Shown here piece after piece: positions 10,051 to 21,547 of a stretch of 64,000 nt of DNA. The position numbers and the translations under genes are program-made. The first letter of the stretch is position 1. Every line of letters starts with the position of its first letter. This DNA is from Sorghum bicolor (taxonomy: Eukaryota; Streptophyta; Magnoliopsida; Poales; Poaceae): contig NC_012871.2 in assembly GCF_000003195.3 (NCBI RefSeq), positions 4,575,997 to 4,639,996 on the forward strand. Direction: 5' to 3'. The notes below the pieces were generated by a model. It ran no database searches, was not told where the DNA came from, and saw only the letters and a program-made list of their open reading frames with translations.

Positions 10051-10350
10051 TCAGGAGTGGCCAAACTTCTCTTGCATCTCTTGCACAATGATGCTGAACA
10101 TGACAGCCAGGAAGAAGCTCACAACGAAGGCGTGCACCGTCAGCTGCTCCCGCCACGATGGCACGGGCTGGTCCGCGAACGCGCGCTCCATGGATGACAG
10201 CGCCAGCACCGCATCTTCCTCTGCACCCGCCCCGTCGCGGGCCACGCGGTCGTCGTCGCTGGGCTTGCCCCGACGGCGGAGCTCGTTGTTGGTCTCTGCC
10301 CTCGCCCCGTTCAGGCCCGGGGCATCGGCGTGGTGCGTCGCGGTGGCCAT
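10051..10350 (-). pseudogene. Truncated YSL (yellow stripe-like) metal-nicotianamine transporter exon 1 fragment
   Basis: From the ATG at 10350 the minus strand encodes 99 residues. The last third matches the N-terminal signature of YSL/OPT transporters, including VPSWREQLTVHAFVVSFFLA (first membrane segment) and FSIIV. In intact YSL proteins this runs on into the conserved first-loop region and about 600 more residues. Here it switches after FSIIV to an unrelated tail (QEMQEKFGHS) and a stop. The preceding acidic/Arg-rich leader also suits YSL N-termini. It is therefore an isolated exon-1 piece, probably captured or left by rearrangement. No other YSL exons occur within the window. Confidence 0.7.
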
Positions 10351-10969
10351 CAGGTCCGGACGGCGGCTGCAGCGGAGCTTGCCGTGGTGGCATGGTGTTC
10401 TGGTGCGACGGATCAAGCAGGGTGTACGGCTGGACGCCTACCGGAGAATGGAGATTGAGCACGCGGCGTTTTGCTTTGGGGAAGAACGCGGCAGGAGGTA
10501 ACCTTATCCTCTATCTCGTCTGGGAGGATGGCGTCGTCTTCTACACAGGCCGCGCGCCGCACTATGTCGTCCCGGCTCACATGCGAAGCTCGATTCCTGC
10601 GTACGCAAAACCTGCATCGGTGCAGTTCCAAGTGCATGGTCCCATGCATCAATTTTATTCGGCACAGGGAAAGGGAACCAAACACAGTGCTGAAACGAGG
10701 CCATTCAAGTAAATCGTGCGAGGACAGCCCGCTGCAGTCTACCAATCAGCCCCTAATGTCTCGAATGGCATTCTTTGTCCCTATCTCCTCTAATTCACCC
10801 TGTGTGGAAGCATCTGCTTCGGGAGCTCCAAGTTCGTCACCGATGTCCTAGGAGAGCTCCACCATGCTCTCACCATTCTAGGCCGTCCCTTTCGATAGCC
10901 TGGACTTCATCGCCGCTTCCTTTTGTGACCTACGGTTCCTTGGACAGCCCCATTCTTGGGCAGGTGACC

Positions 10970-11055
10970 CACCCCAACACTCCATCCCTAGTGCTGAGAC
11001 GCCAACGGAGCCCAACACTCCATCCCTAGGGGTGAGACGCCAACGGAGCCCAACA
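10970..11055 (+). repeat. Short tandem duplication, about 40 bp x 2
   Basis: CCAACACTCCATCCCTAG followed by GAGACGCCAACGGAGC occurs twice in succession, then a third partial CCAACACC. Confidence 0.75.
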
Positions 11056-11099
11056 CCATCGCACGTCATATCCATGCCCACCTCAGATCAAAGGATGAA

Positions 11100-13990
11100 T
11101 GCATTGAGATACTAATTAAACATTTTACTTCAATGCAAATATTATATGTTATTCACAGCTTGTATCCTGGTGAAATTAGCATGGCATTTAAGTAGAATCT
11201 GGCAACCATTCAATAACATTTTTCTCTCACAGCAAATCAGCGAACAGTACTTTCAGCCATAGTTTATCAGCCAAGCGAAAATTAGAAGTTTCTAGTTTCT
11301 ACATTGTCACTCAAGGCATGACATGTCAGTTTAGATAACATAAGTCGGCAGCCACCCAATATTAAGAAATAACAAATGGGTGATGTAAGCTATCAACAAA
11401 CATGTATCATGTGTTTTGTTGTAGTTATTTGCTGTTCTTAACAAAGAGCTGGGGTGTTTGCTGTGCTAATGAGTGTGTCACGAAGAGTCAAAGACTCCTT
11501 GTCCTTTCTTATAAAGGCTTCACGTAGTCTGATACGAATCAGATCCAAGCATAGGAATCAGGGCAGGAATCGGACTAGAACAGAACAGGAACACTAGAGG
11601 AGGCGATCGATCCCCCACGGCCGATTCCTAGTACAATATGGATCGAGTCGTTGATCCTGGCCGTCCAGCTCACCTCCTCTGACTCTGACCCATGGCCACA
11701 TTAACTTTCCATTCAGTTTTCCGAGACAGGCTAGTAACATTCAGTTATCAGGGGGAAAAAGAAAAAAGATGGCACAAGAGAGGTTCCATATTCAACACCT
11801 ATGACTATTTAGTTAATGTAAATGCAGTTTAATAGCCCAAGCATCCAAGATTATATATTCAGGTATGAATGAAGAAAGATCCTTAGTATATTGTACTCTT
11901 TGCCTTAAAAAATGGACCTTTTTTTTACTCATAAATCGCTCCTGTCCAGAAAATCAAATGGCAGTTGATGCCTTGCAACAGCACTGGACTCTGAATCATG
12001 AATGGAATGTTCTGAACTTTTTTAGAAGAAAAATAAGGTCTGCAACTGTTATCTATCCTGTCCAGAGGTAATTTTTAGAAGAATTTCAGTACTCAGTAGA
12101 GATTGCATGCTAGTGCTCACCTTGACATGTGTAGCAAAGCTTCTCAATAAGGCATTCGATGTTCAGAAGGGAGGCTAGGAACTAGAAAGTCAACCAATGT
12201 CTGAAAGCACGCCATACTGCTGCATCATGGAGCTAGAGAAGTAGAGATCAAACTTGCCAGGGTTACCATTCTAAAACTATTTATCATGCTACAGTTTTTC
12301 CCTTTTATGGTTTTTTGTCCACTATCCATATCTGATGCCATCTGTATGAACTACTGCTTAATTTGCATAGCCAAAATCCGATCAAGTCTATGATCCTAAT
12401 GAATCAAGTATGTGGTTCATGTTCAGGCCATACTTTGGATCTTACCTACTAGGCTACTATACATTTGGCAGCAATCCATTAATAACTCTATCTGAGCATA
12501 CCTTGGAAGATCTTTGATTTGAACATCGATACAACAATACAACATACCCAAATGTCTACAGCATCTCAGTTTCAATAAATAGTCTTCAATTCGGAAATAT
12601 TTCTTCACTGCTATTCAAGTAACAATGCAAGGAAGTGATAAAATTATATGTTCCTTGAATTATCTGACCGAGTAGACTTCTTCCCCATGGTTCCTTGGGG
12701 AAAAAATCATAGTGGTAATTTTAGCAGCAATAAGTAAGGCTAGTAACTAGCAAACACAATGTTCCAAATGAAATGTAATGCAAGTAATAACAGGATCCGG
12801 ACCTGAGTCCTGAGGATGTCAGAAGTCAGGAGCAGACAAAGATGATGTGAGGGACGGCGCTTCATCTGCAGGGGTGGCAGTGGGCTGGATGATGTCGCAG
12901 GCAGCAGGACGAACGACTAGCGGCTCGGGCACGCCGAATTAGAGTGTCCATAACTGACACTATGAACAGGACAGCCACTAGCTATAATGCTAGACAAAAA
13001 TATCATTCCAGCAATTCGTCCATAACTCCGCATGACAAACGAAAAGACAACGATCAACAGTCAACACAAAAATTGGGTGCTCCGGGACAACAATGTACGT
13101 GTGTAACCTGTACATACGACTCAAGAAGTGGCCATAAGACCTGCTGCCAACGTACGTACCAGCTCCCACAATCCGCGACAAAGGTTTGTTCAAACCACAC
13201 AGCAGATCATTGAGTCCACCTCTAACTCCCATGAGCCATGACCACTGCAGCAGCAGATGCCTGCTGAGCTAAGAATCCCTGCGATTGACATTGTGGAAAA
13301 CTGAGTACTGGTGCAGCAAGATGTTTTGAATATTGATATTCCCAAACCACTACTTAAGCAACTCTTAGAAAGACATGCATGTCCATTCGGAAGAGAGTAT
13401 TGTTAAAAATGGTCAACCGTTCTGCTTGTGCTAAGATAGATTGCATTGCAGAGATATAATTGATCAAACAAAAGTAACAGAATCAGACAGAAAGAACTCT
13501 CGTTCTATCATGCTATTATACTACCTTGATTTTACTACATGCATGTGGTTGCTATTGCTACCTGGTCCAACAAATTATCCCGTGGCAGGCAGGCATAAGC
13601 ACAACATAAATCACGTTATTGATCAGTTTCTAACAGTTTAGCCATTCAGGAACATGTACCTGACAGTTCTGACTAGCCTCAGAATTGTCTTCACTTTGGT
13701 TATCTCTCTGCCTGCTGCCCTTCATCCAACGGCCCGGACCAGCGGACCTGAAGGGCTTCGGAAATGCCTGCCCCATTGCCACTTCCCCATGGCCTTGGTA
13801 AGATAAGCCCCCGAGGAAGTGCAAACAGGAACCTTGCAAAGCGATTTGATAATGTAATAAAAGCAAAACAGCACAAGTAAGATAACTGAAATTAAAACAA
13901 CCAGGGTGTTGAACTTTGTACTCTGAGAAATATTTACGCGTGAATGCATTAGGCACCTGAAGAATATCATAGTGATGTACAAGACCTAAA
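11100..13990. other. Intergenic / 3' flank of the PPR gene
   Basis: AT-rich sequence with no convincing gene. A partial copy of the GGCTGATAAGC-type MITE lies at about 11212-11285 (TTTCTCTCACAGCAAATCAGC...TCAGCCAAGCG). A segment at 13630-13800 stays open on the minus strand and ends at a CAG/GTACAT junction, so it may be a 3'-untranslated or alternative exon of the PPR gene. I see no protein family in it. Confidence 0.35.
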
Positions 13991-14058
13991 TACAAGGGTA
14001 ACTCCTATATAGTTCCTAAACTGCAAACATGTCAAAACTGGCACCATTCTGGCAGTCT

Positions 14059-16662
14059 CTACTGTCTACAGGAACATTTCCCTTCCCTGAAAATGTGGAA
14101 CCCAGACGAGTCCCTGACTGAGATAACTTTACCGGTGGCAGCAGAGGCATGCTCCAAGAAAGAGTGGCAATCCCCGCACATGCGGATGTTCTTGACCACG
14201 CGGACGGTCTGTCCAGGGCCTGCCATCAGAAGGCCATACATTGACGCTAACTTCACGCTGTGGTACATCAGAAAGTGCCTCTTCTGGTACTCCTCGACGT
14301 CGTGCAGGACGAAGGTGGTGTCCGGTTCGTACCCAGCCTTTATGCACTCAAGGATCAGCACATCCAGGCCGGCGTATATGTCCCTGGACTGTGGGTGTGT
14401 TCTATCCCGTGCGAAAAATGAGTGGACCATGTTGCCGTGAAACGTCCAGCTCCTGGCAGGGATCTTGCGCATGCCCTTTTCACGCATCTCCAGCCTTCTG
14501 TTCTCAGAGGAGTGCCACCTTGCTGATTCGGATAGCAGGTTTGAAGTCAGCACGTACGTGGATGGGTCTTGTGGCTCCAATGCCAGCAGATGCTTCATGG
14601 CTCGTCTCCGCACAGCCATGTTGGAGTGTTTGCTGCAGCTGTCTAGCAAAGACCGCCAAACTAATGCACCAGGCTTTAATGGCATACCACCTATAAGCTG
14701 CTCTGCGTCATCAAAATGGCCCCAGCAGCCAAGGACATAAACAAAGGCTGCATAGTGCTCCATGGCTGGTTCAATGCCATATGTGCTTGGCATAGTTAGA
14801 AAGAGATCCCTGCATTTCTGTGTGGAGTCTGAGCTTGTGTGACTGCAAGCAGATATGACCAGAAGAAACGTAATGGAATCAGGCCTGACCATTAATCTCT
14901 CCATCTCAGACCATATCTTCAATATCTCATCCCCCTGATGATGAAGAAGATGGGCAGTGATCATTGCATTCCATGACACCAAATCTCGACAAGTCATCCC
15001 CTCAAAAAAACTGCCGGCATCTTTCAACTCCCCGCACTTGCCGTACATACTGATAATCGCGTTACCAACTCCACGAGCACACAGAAGCCCAGATTTCGCA
15101 GTAAAGGAATGCATTTGCTTTCCAAGTTCAGCAAAACCTAGACTGCCACATACTCCAAGGACAGCAGTCAACATGAACTCATCGATGAATTCTACACCAC
15201 TGCTTCTAAACATCTGAAGGAAGGTCGAAAGTGCTTTCTCATACTCACCATCTCTGACACTAGCCAGCAGTAGAGAATTCCAGGCAATGTGAAAGCTCTC
15301 GTCATGCTGCCATTGCTCAAATAACAGATGCGCATCTCCAGATCGGCCACATTTGATGCACATATCAATCAACGCAGCATCAATCCACGGACTAGACACG
15401 CATCCACACTTGATCACAAAAGCATGAACCTGCTCGCTCGCCTTCCTATCCGCAGCAATAGCACAAGCATTCAGAACGCCTGTCACCGTGACATCTGAGA
15501 TCTCCAAACCAGCCTCCACCATTTGCCTAAACAAACCAAGCCCTCGGAAGCCTGCCTTCTTGGCAAACGTGACCCGCACACCTTCCTTGTTCTGACAAAA
15601 CCCAGTGAGAACCGCATTGTATGTAACGAAGTTCCTCTGCGGCATCCGTTCAAACACATCCAGTGCCATGTCCACGAGACCAAACTCCATGTACCCATTC
15701 AGCAAACCGGTCCACGAAATCACGTCCTTCACCGGCATCCTCTGGAACACGCTCACAACATCATCAACAGAGGCGCCATGCTCTGCATAGAACCCAATGA
15801 GCGCATTGCCCACGCTCAGGTCCGTCTCCAGCCCCGACTTGAGCGACAGAGCATGCACCGCCTCGCCCTGGGGCTGGCCAAACCCCTCGCCGGCCGCGGC
15901 GAGGAGCGCGGACAGAGTGAACCTGTCGGCGCGGACGTTCCCGCTCGCTCGCATCTCGCCGAACAGCTCGAACGCCTCCTCGTGCCGCCCCAGCTCGACG
16001 AGCCCAGCCAGGACGGCATTCCACGACGAGACGTCGCGGCGGTCCATGCCGTCGAACGCCCTCAGCGCGTCCCCGAAGCGGCCGCACTTGACGTACATGC
16101 CGAGGAGCGCGTTGGCCACGAGGAGCGACGAGGCGTGGCCGGACTTGGCGACGAGCGCGTGCACCTGCGTCCCGAGCCGCGGGTTGCCCCTGCGGGCGCA
16201 CGCGGTGAGGAGGCCCACGAAGGTGTACTCGGTGGGGAGCAGCCCGTCCGCGAGGCGCATGCGTCCGAGCAGCTCCGCGGCGGCGGCGGCGGCTCCGCCG
16301 CCGCCGAGGCGCGCGTGGCCCGAGATGAGCGCGCTGTAGGAGGCGGCGTCGCGCGCGGGCATCCGGTCGAACACGTCCCGCGCGTCGGCAAGGCGGCCCG
16401 CGCGGAGGTACGCGCACATGACGGCGTTGGAGGCGCGGGCGTCCGGGGAGGCGCCAAGGGCGCCGGACTTAACCGCCGCCGCGTGCGCGGCGCGGGGGTC
16501 GGCGGCGGCAGCGGCCACCGCGCGGAGGGGCAGGCGGGGAGGGGCCCCATGGGGAGGCGGAGGAGCGGACGGCGCGGGCGGGAAGCAGAGGAAGGTAGGG
16601 GACGGGGAGGTGGGGTGGAGCGGGGCAGCAGGGGAGGAGGCGGATGAGGTGGAGATGGCCAT
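14059..16662 (-). CDS. EMB175: PPR protein, PLS-DYW class, EMB175-like (plastid)
   Basis: An intronless frame of 867 residues, as usual for PPR genes. Residues 1-55 are Ser/Pro/Ala-rich without acids, a plastid transit peptide. From about residue 58 a run of P, L and S PPR motifs follows (DARDVFDRMPARDAASYSALISG and similar 31-36-residue units) to about 690, then E/E+ motifs and a DYW-like domain (about 770-867). The C-terminal third resembles Arabidopsis EMB175 (At5g03800), an embryo-essential plastid PPR protein. The expected HxE catalytic motif reads H801-S-V, so the deaminase glutamate is absent, while C829GDC832 is kept. The protein ends CSCRQ rather than CSCRDYW. The role is inferred: RNA binding, and editing or processing in plastids, perhaps with a partner deaminase. 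The long GC-rich antisense frame over the first 1.1 kb is a shadow. Confidence 0.93.
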   Translation of the reverse strand: MAISTSSASSPAAPLHPTSPSPTFLCFPPAPSAPPPPHGAPPRLPLRAVAAAAADPRAAHAAAVKSGALGASPDARASNAVMCAYLRAGRLADARDVFDRMPARDAASYSALISGHARLGGGGAAAAAAELLGRMRLADGLLPTEYTFVGLLTACARRGNPRLGTQVHALVAKSGHASSLLVANALLGMYVKCGRFGDALRAFDGMDRRDVSSWNAVLAGLVELGRHEEAFELFGEMRASGNVRADRFTLSALLAAAGEGFGQPQGEAVHALSLKSGLETDLSVGNALIGFYAEHGASVDDVVSVFQRMPVKDVISWTGLLNGYMEFGLVDMALDVFERMPQRNFVTYNAVLTGFCQNKEGVRVTFAKKAGFRGLGLFRQMVEAGLEISDVTVTGVLNACAIAADRKASEQVHAFVIKCGCVSSPWIDAALIDMCIKCGRSGDAHLLFEQWQHDESFHIAWNSLLLASVRDGEYEKALSTFLQMFRSSGVEFIDEFMLTAVLGVCGSLGFAELGKQMHSFTAKSGLLCARGVGNAIISMYGKCGELKDAGSFFEGMTCRDLVSWNAMITAHLLHHQGDEILKIWSEMERLMVRPDSITFLLVISACSHTSSDSTQKCRDLFLTMPSTYGIEPAMEHYAAFVYVLGCWGHFDDAEQLIGGMPLKPGALVWRSLLDSCSKHSNMAVRRRAMKHLLALEPQDPSTYVLTSNLLSESARWHSSENRRLEMREKGMRKIPARSWTFHGNMVHSFFARDRTHPQSRDIYAGLDVLILECIKAGYEPDTTFVLHDVEEYQKRHFLMYHSVKLASMYGLLMAGPGQTVRVVKNIRMCGDCHSFLEHASAATGKVISVRDSSGFHIFREGKCSCRQ

Positions 16663-16980
16663 TCATTTCACGCCGAGGTGCGCCGAGCTGAGGGGTGACC
16701 CGGAGGAAGCTCCCTCCATTGACGCGTCGCGCGCTGGGCGTCCATAGGAAAGGAGGGATGAGCCCCGGCCTGGTGGGCTGACCGGCCCGTAAGACGAAGC
16801 CCTGCGCAGCCCCGGCCTGGTGGGCTTAGTACGTCGGCGGAGGCAGGTTTTGCATCGCCAAGGTCTTTTGAAGTCCAGCACTCCAGCGGGTTGTGAAGTT
16901 GGGCTTTGAAGATGACACTGAGACACTAGCAGAGTTTGTTGAGCTCAGCGGCGTGGAGGTGGTTCGCGGCGGTGATGATT
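16663..16980 (-). promoter_or_regulatory. 5' flank of the PPR gene
   Basis: GC-rich upstream sequence with no gene. It includes repeated CCCGGCCTGGTGGGC words (16764 and 16812) but no clear TATA box, typical for weakly expressed PPR genes. The boundary with the repeat at 16981 is approximate. Confidence 0.3.
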
Positions 16981-17420
16981 TAGAGTATAGATGGCCAACG
17001 CGTCGTGCCGTCACGACCAGACGGTACAGCGTGCCATGCCATACCATACATGCATCGTGTCACGTCGTGCCGTCGTGCTGATCGTGCCATACCATCATCG
17101 TGTCTCGTGTCGGGGGTACGACCCAAGACACGGCCCGTGGGCCATCGGGCCGGCCCGAAGGCACGGTGGGCCACCAGGGCAAACTCATGCTTGATGCTAC
17201 AGCAGGCCAGCAGGATGGCTGAATGGGCCAGTAGCAGGCCTACATTTTTTTTAAAATTAGCAGACTATATTTCTTATTATCAGGACACTCAAGATGGCTG
17301 GATGAGCCAGCAGGCTTATATTTTTTTTTTAAGAATTAGCAGGCTACATTTTTTACTAGGCCATTAAGCATCAGGGCGTCGGACCGTGCTTGAGCCGTGC
17401 CACGAGCCACATAGACGACC
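16981..17420. repeat. hAT-like remnant rich in CGTGCC/GGCACG words
   Basis: Dense CGTGCC, GTCGTGCC, GGCACGG and GGGCCGGCCC words in both orientations at 16990-17190 and again at 17370-17405 (CCGTGCTTGAGCCGTGCC), which is typical of grass hAT subterminal sequence. An internal tandem duplication sits between them. Exact ends were not found. Confidence 0.4.
17213..17355 (+). repeat. Tandem duplication, about 79 bp x 2
   Basis: GATGGCTG(A/G)ATG(G/A)GCCAG...AGCAGGC...TTTTTTTTAA(A/G)AATTAGCAG appears twice in a row. Confidence 0.65.
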
Positions 17421-17713
17421 TAGGGCTACATGGCCAACTATATGATGGAGAGTTTCGGATGGTGAAGCACAAGTCCACACGTTACATGTTCACCAACACC
17501 GATGAAATCAAATATGTGCTCTGATCTGAAGAAACAATCGAGTGCTACTGCTCAACCAAGTTGTTAGATTTTCTTGCACTGTTCGGAATTCAAATTTGAT
17601 TGGATTTTCAGTTGGGCTTCCTAAACATGGCCGGGCTGCCCAACACAACACATTTTAGAACTTTGCTGCTGCTGAACTCCTTTTGGTCATCACAAGCTTA
17701 GACTTATGACCAA

Positions 17714-17879
17714 GGTCCGTTTGGTTCCCCTTGCTAAATTTTAGTCAACTAAACTTTACTAGTAGATAAATTTTCAAATATACTGGCTAAAAAAGAGTTA
17801 AAATAGTTTACTGTCACTATTTACCTAAGAGTAGCTAAAATTATTTTAGCTGACTAAAATTTAGCAAGGGAAACGAGGT
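17714..17879. mobile_element. Small MITE, about 166 bp
   Basis: Long inverted ends: GGTCCGTTTGGTTCCCCTTG / AAGGGAAACGAGGTC, and inside them CTAAATTTTAGTC / GACTAAAATTTAG. A CAAAG-like word follows the right end. Probably Tourist or hAT type; the target duplication is unclear. Confidence 0.7.
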
Positions 17880-18134
17880 CAAAGTTCCCCTATATCAAAA
17901 GCTCAAAACAGCTGTGTTTGATTTCTGATTCTCTTTTTTGAAGTTGGCTTGCGCACAAAAGTAATGTGGTGTGTGCTGCAGAATAAACATCAGCTTTCTC
18001 AAAAATTTTCACTCTTGGCATTTGTATCAGCGATGACACCAACACCAAGACATGCATATATGACCAATATTCACGACACCAATTAAGACACGTTGATTGG
18101 TCCTCCGGTCACAATCACAATCTCAAGCCGTTGG

Positions 18135-18896
18135 TTAAACTTTTTCGTCAGCAGCAGGGGCAGGATCAGGATGAGGATGAGGACGCCAGCTGAAATCTCT
18201 GGTGACCAACGCGTGAACGAAGTCTGCGATGCACAGGATGATGATGATGATGATGCCGAGCAGCAGGACCGGCACGGCGACGAACCAGATCATGACCTTG
18301 CCAGCGTCGTCGCCCCGCGGGACCGCCGTCCACACGAAGACGACCTCCAGCGCCACCGTTGCCACCACGAAAAGCACCTGCGCGTCGCATCCATGGATAG
18401 ATAGATATGCACAATTAATTAGCTAGAAATTAGGTCGACTCGTCTGACCACTACTAAAAAAACAGTTAGACATTCTAAACATTTTGAAAATCAAAGCATC
18501 TAAAGTTTAACTAAAATTGCAGAAAAAAATTATAAAGATTTATAATATATTAAATAGATATACTATAAAAATATAATTAATATAAAGTCTAATAATACTT
18601 AGTTAGTATTATAAATAACTACGATTTTTGAAATGTCCTATCATTTAGAACACGGAGAGTGCGTGCAGGTGCACGTATACGTACGTCGATGAAGGACTTG
18701 CGGAAGCGGCTCATCGGCCGGAGGGGCAGCTCGCCGCGGTGCAGGCATGGGTCCCAGTCGTCAGATTCCTCCTCCTCCTCGGCCTCGAGCTGTGGGCCTC
18801 GAGCCAGAGGTAGTAGTGCCTTGCGCCAGCATCATCGTCGTCGGGATCTATCCAGTCGTCTCTGCGACGAGAAGGCCGAGGGAAGAACACCACCAT
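18135..18896 (-). CDS. Small two-exon membrane protein gene, apparently frameshifted in exon 1
   Basis: Exon 2 (18377-18135) follows a GCAG acceptor and encodes two hydrophobic segments, LFVVATVALEVVFVWTA and, further on, MIWFVAVPVLLLGIIIIIIL, then a His/Pro-rich end and a stop. Exon 1 ends at 18685 before a GTACGT donor; joined in phase 0 the frame reads SRFRKSFID then VLFVV. Upstream in exon 1 a good ATG (18896) opens a plausible acidic N-terminus that ends in frame A near YYLWLEA. The coding frame leading to the donor (EEEEESDDWDPC) is a different one. The switch falls on a 10-bp direct repeat GGCCTCGAGC (18781 and 18795) spaced by 14 bp, which explains a 14-bp duplication frameshift. An intact shorter product of about 90 residues could start at ATG 18714. 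The family is unknown to me. Confidence 0.5.
18450..18660. mobile_element. Degraded Stowaway-type MITE (in the intron of the membrane-protein gene)
   Basis: The body has the Stowaway-type pattern AAAGTTTAACTAAAATTGCAG, TATAAAGATTTATAATAT and TAATACTTAGTTAGTATTAT, similar to 52625-52884. The terminal CTCCCTCC ends are eroded (ACACGGAGAG at the right). Confidence 0.6.
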
Positions 18897-19067
18897 GGCC
18901 GGACGTACAGCTAGCTGATCTCGCCGCCGGCCGCCGCGCTGGCGCGCGCGCGAGATGAAATTAACGTGCGTACGTCCTGCAGGCCGCGACGACCAAGAGT
19001 ATATAGTAGTACTTGACAGAGAGAACGCCGCTGCATGCTATACGTCTCCAATGCAAGTATTTATTAT

Positions 19068-20378
19068 TGTACTAGCAAAATATGCCCGTGCGTTGCTACG
19101 GGAGCAAATAGACGTTTGTAAAAAATGAGCATTTTGTTATATTTATTTGTGTTTTATCCTTTGTATTAAATTTGACAATTTTTAAGCTTTTACAACTGAC
19201 TTTGAAGCAGACTGTCCATATATAGTTTATATACATGCTCTTAGACTTTTTAGGATTTTTATTTCACGCGCAATGGCACCTTATACTCTCTGGTTGAAAG
19301 GAGCCTAATAAACTTTTGAATTATGATTTTTAGATTTGATTTCGATTTTATATAGATTGTATAAGTTTCTGTCAATTTGTGCATTGTTCGTGAAAAGACA
19401 AGAAGCTAACAATACACTTTTTATTGGTAAGCCGAAGTCTATGTAAATCTTGAGATTGATTTTTATTGTGCGTTGCAACGGGGGAAAATCATCAAATGGC
19501 CATAGAAAGTTATGACATAATGTTACATTCTATTTATGTTTATGTTTTTTATAAAATTTAAAGTCTATAATTTATTTTATTGATAACCATGACATCTATG
19601 GTATTAGATAGTTAATATTTAAAATAATATATAGCTTGGAGACATATTTAGTTAATAATAATTATAGAAATTAGTCAAACCTTCTCTTACTTTAATATTA
19701 CCTCTTCATATACCTTAGGATTATATTAAAAATGAGAAGTTTGTTAGTAGCTTTATTTTTTTATTTAGATTAGGATTTCTATGAATATGATATATCAGTT
19801 AAATGTATGTAGATTATAAACACATGGACTTATAAAGTGTTCATATGACATAACAACACATCATGCAAAGGTAGTGTAAGCATCCTCAAGCATAAATTTA
19901 GTTAAATTAGTAAATCAGTAAGATATACAGGATTTGTTGCTAAAACTTTTACCAGCAAAAAAATATACTAAAATTTGTGTTTTTTTTGTTTACTATATGG
20001 ATCTAAATATGTGGAGCTAAACAAAATTGTTTTGTATTTTTTAGAATTTTCCATGAATTAATATATATTTATTAATTTTTATAGAAGATTTTGCATTAGG
20101 AACCCTAAAAAAGGTTCTATTTTTTTCCTCTTCGGGCCGATTGTGATGCGGGCAGTCTGCGGACGGCCGATTGGCTGACAAATTTACACTTAGGCCCCTG
20201 TATTTTCTTTATTTTTAAAATGCTCTAATGTGTATAGAAGATTTTGCATTAGGAACCTTAGAAAATCTTTTATTTTTTTTCCTCATCTACAACCTACCGA
20301 AACGGATATACAACGTACGGAAACGGATAGGCAGGTGGCAGACTGAAATTTTCTCCTTTTATAAATAGGTATAGATTA
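19068..20378 (+). repeat. Interspersed grass repeat, copy A (TACTAGCAAAATATGCCCG family)
   Basis: Starts TACTAGCAAAATATGCCCGT followed by GCGTTGCTACGGGAG and ends CAGACTGAAATTTTCTCC..ATAAATAGGTATAG. The same head and tail frame copy B at 26344-28598. A second head (GTGCGTTGCAACGGGGGA) lies inside at 19468, so copy A seems to be a truncated copy joined to another. An internal direct repeat (AGAAGATTTTGCATTAGGAA) lies at about 20083 and 20235. No coding capacity. Class uncertain; the head resembles Helitron-like 5' ends but lacks a clear TC start. Confidence 0.6.
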
Positions 20379-21547
20379 TTATCGTCTACCGCGGTACGGT
20401 ACAAGTTCGTGTCGGTGTCGAGGGAGAGACCGACACGTACACGTACGTGTAGTGTAGCAGCACGGATATACGAGCCCCATGGAATCTGAAACAGGCTCGG
20501 TCTGACACCGCCATCCGTGACGGAGAAAAAATAAACACAAGAACCTTCGGCTAGTAGTGGCTGCTATCCAAAGGACAATATATTAGTCGCTTAGTCTTGT
20601 TTTTCTTTTCTAAATGAGCTTTTATACAAACAGTTTTACCTGCTATAAGGCTATAAGAGTAACTCAAAAAAAAAACTCTCTGAATCCTTCATAAATGGTT
20701 ATCCAAATGTAGCTGTCTTCTATTCCGGATTTATCGTTAGCTAAAAATAGAAGACGAGAACAACTCTATAGAGTGTGCATGAGATTTAGAAAGATTGTTG
20801 GTGAATGAAAAAAGATATAGAAAGCGGATTTTAATTATACAAGTGAGACTCTTCAAATAATAATTTAGAAAGTAAGATTTATTAAAAAGGTTTTTAGAGA
20901 TACCCTAATAATACTTTTTTAAAAGCATGCTCTCACGTAGGAAGGGGTAGGATGAAACTAAAAGTATTAGTTTTTCTAACTTCGCTTAGCACCAGCGAGC
21001 CCCAACGTGTGAATGCGTTAGCGGGATAAGTAAATGAATTAGAGAGAAGAGCGTTAAGGTATTTTGTTCTTTTTGTCTATTATATGATCAGTTGTTCAAA
21101 TTCATGATAGAACTAACTAGAGCAAAAAAAAATGCTTCACTAATAAAGCTTAGTTGTGCCGAACAGATCGAATCTCACTACTTCTCCAACTCTAGAATCA
21201 GTTATCATTACTAATACAATGGCACTAGGCCGGGTTTAATTTGATGAGCTCTGCTACTCGAGATGGGACTTGCGGCAAGTACGATTAGGGAATACTCGAC
21301 ACATTACTACTAGGAATGATCAGTGTTTACATATATAGCATTATGGGGAGCCAGACAGGCTCACATGCCAGGTTACATTTCAACACTGATCCCGACTGAA
21401 CCTAAACTCTGTAAACACGGATGTCGGTAAGTTATTTTAGAGTGTAATCCTGCTATTACTATTTCACATATCAACGTAACAAGAATGAAGATAAATGTGG
21501 TACTTTGAGTTTTCACAGAAAAGTCTGATCTTTCTATTATTGACATA
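20379..21547. other. AT-rich intergenic, no gene seen
   Basis: Short open frames only. Nothing matches a protein family, and no clear repeat termini were found. Confidence 0.4.

Noticed and set aside
15523..16647. Long plus-strand open frame opposite the PPR gene
   Set aside because: Antisense shadow of a very GC-rich coding region; Arg/Glu/Gly-rich low-complexity translation and no domain.
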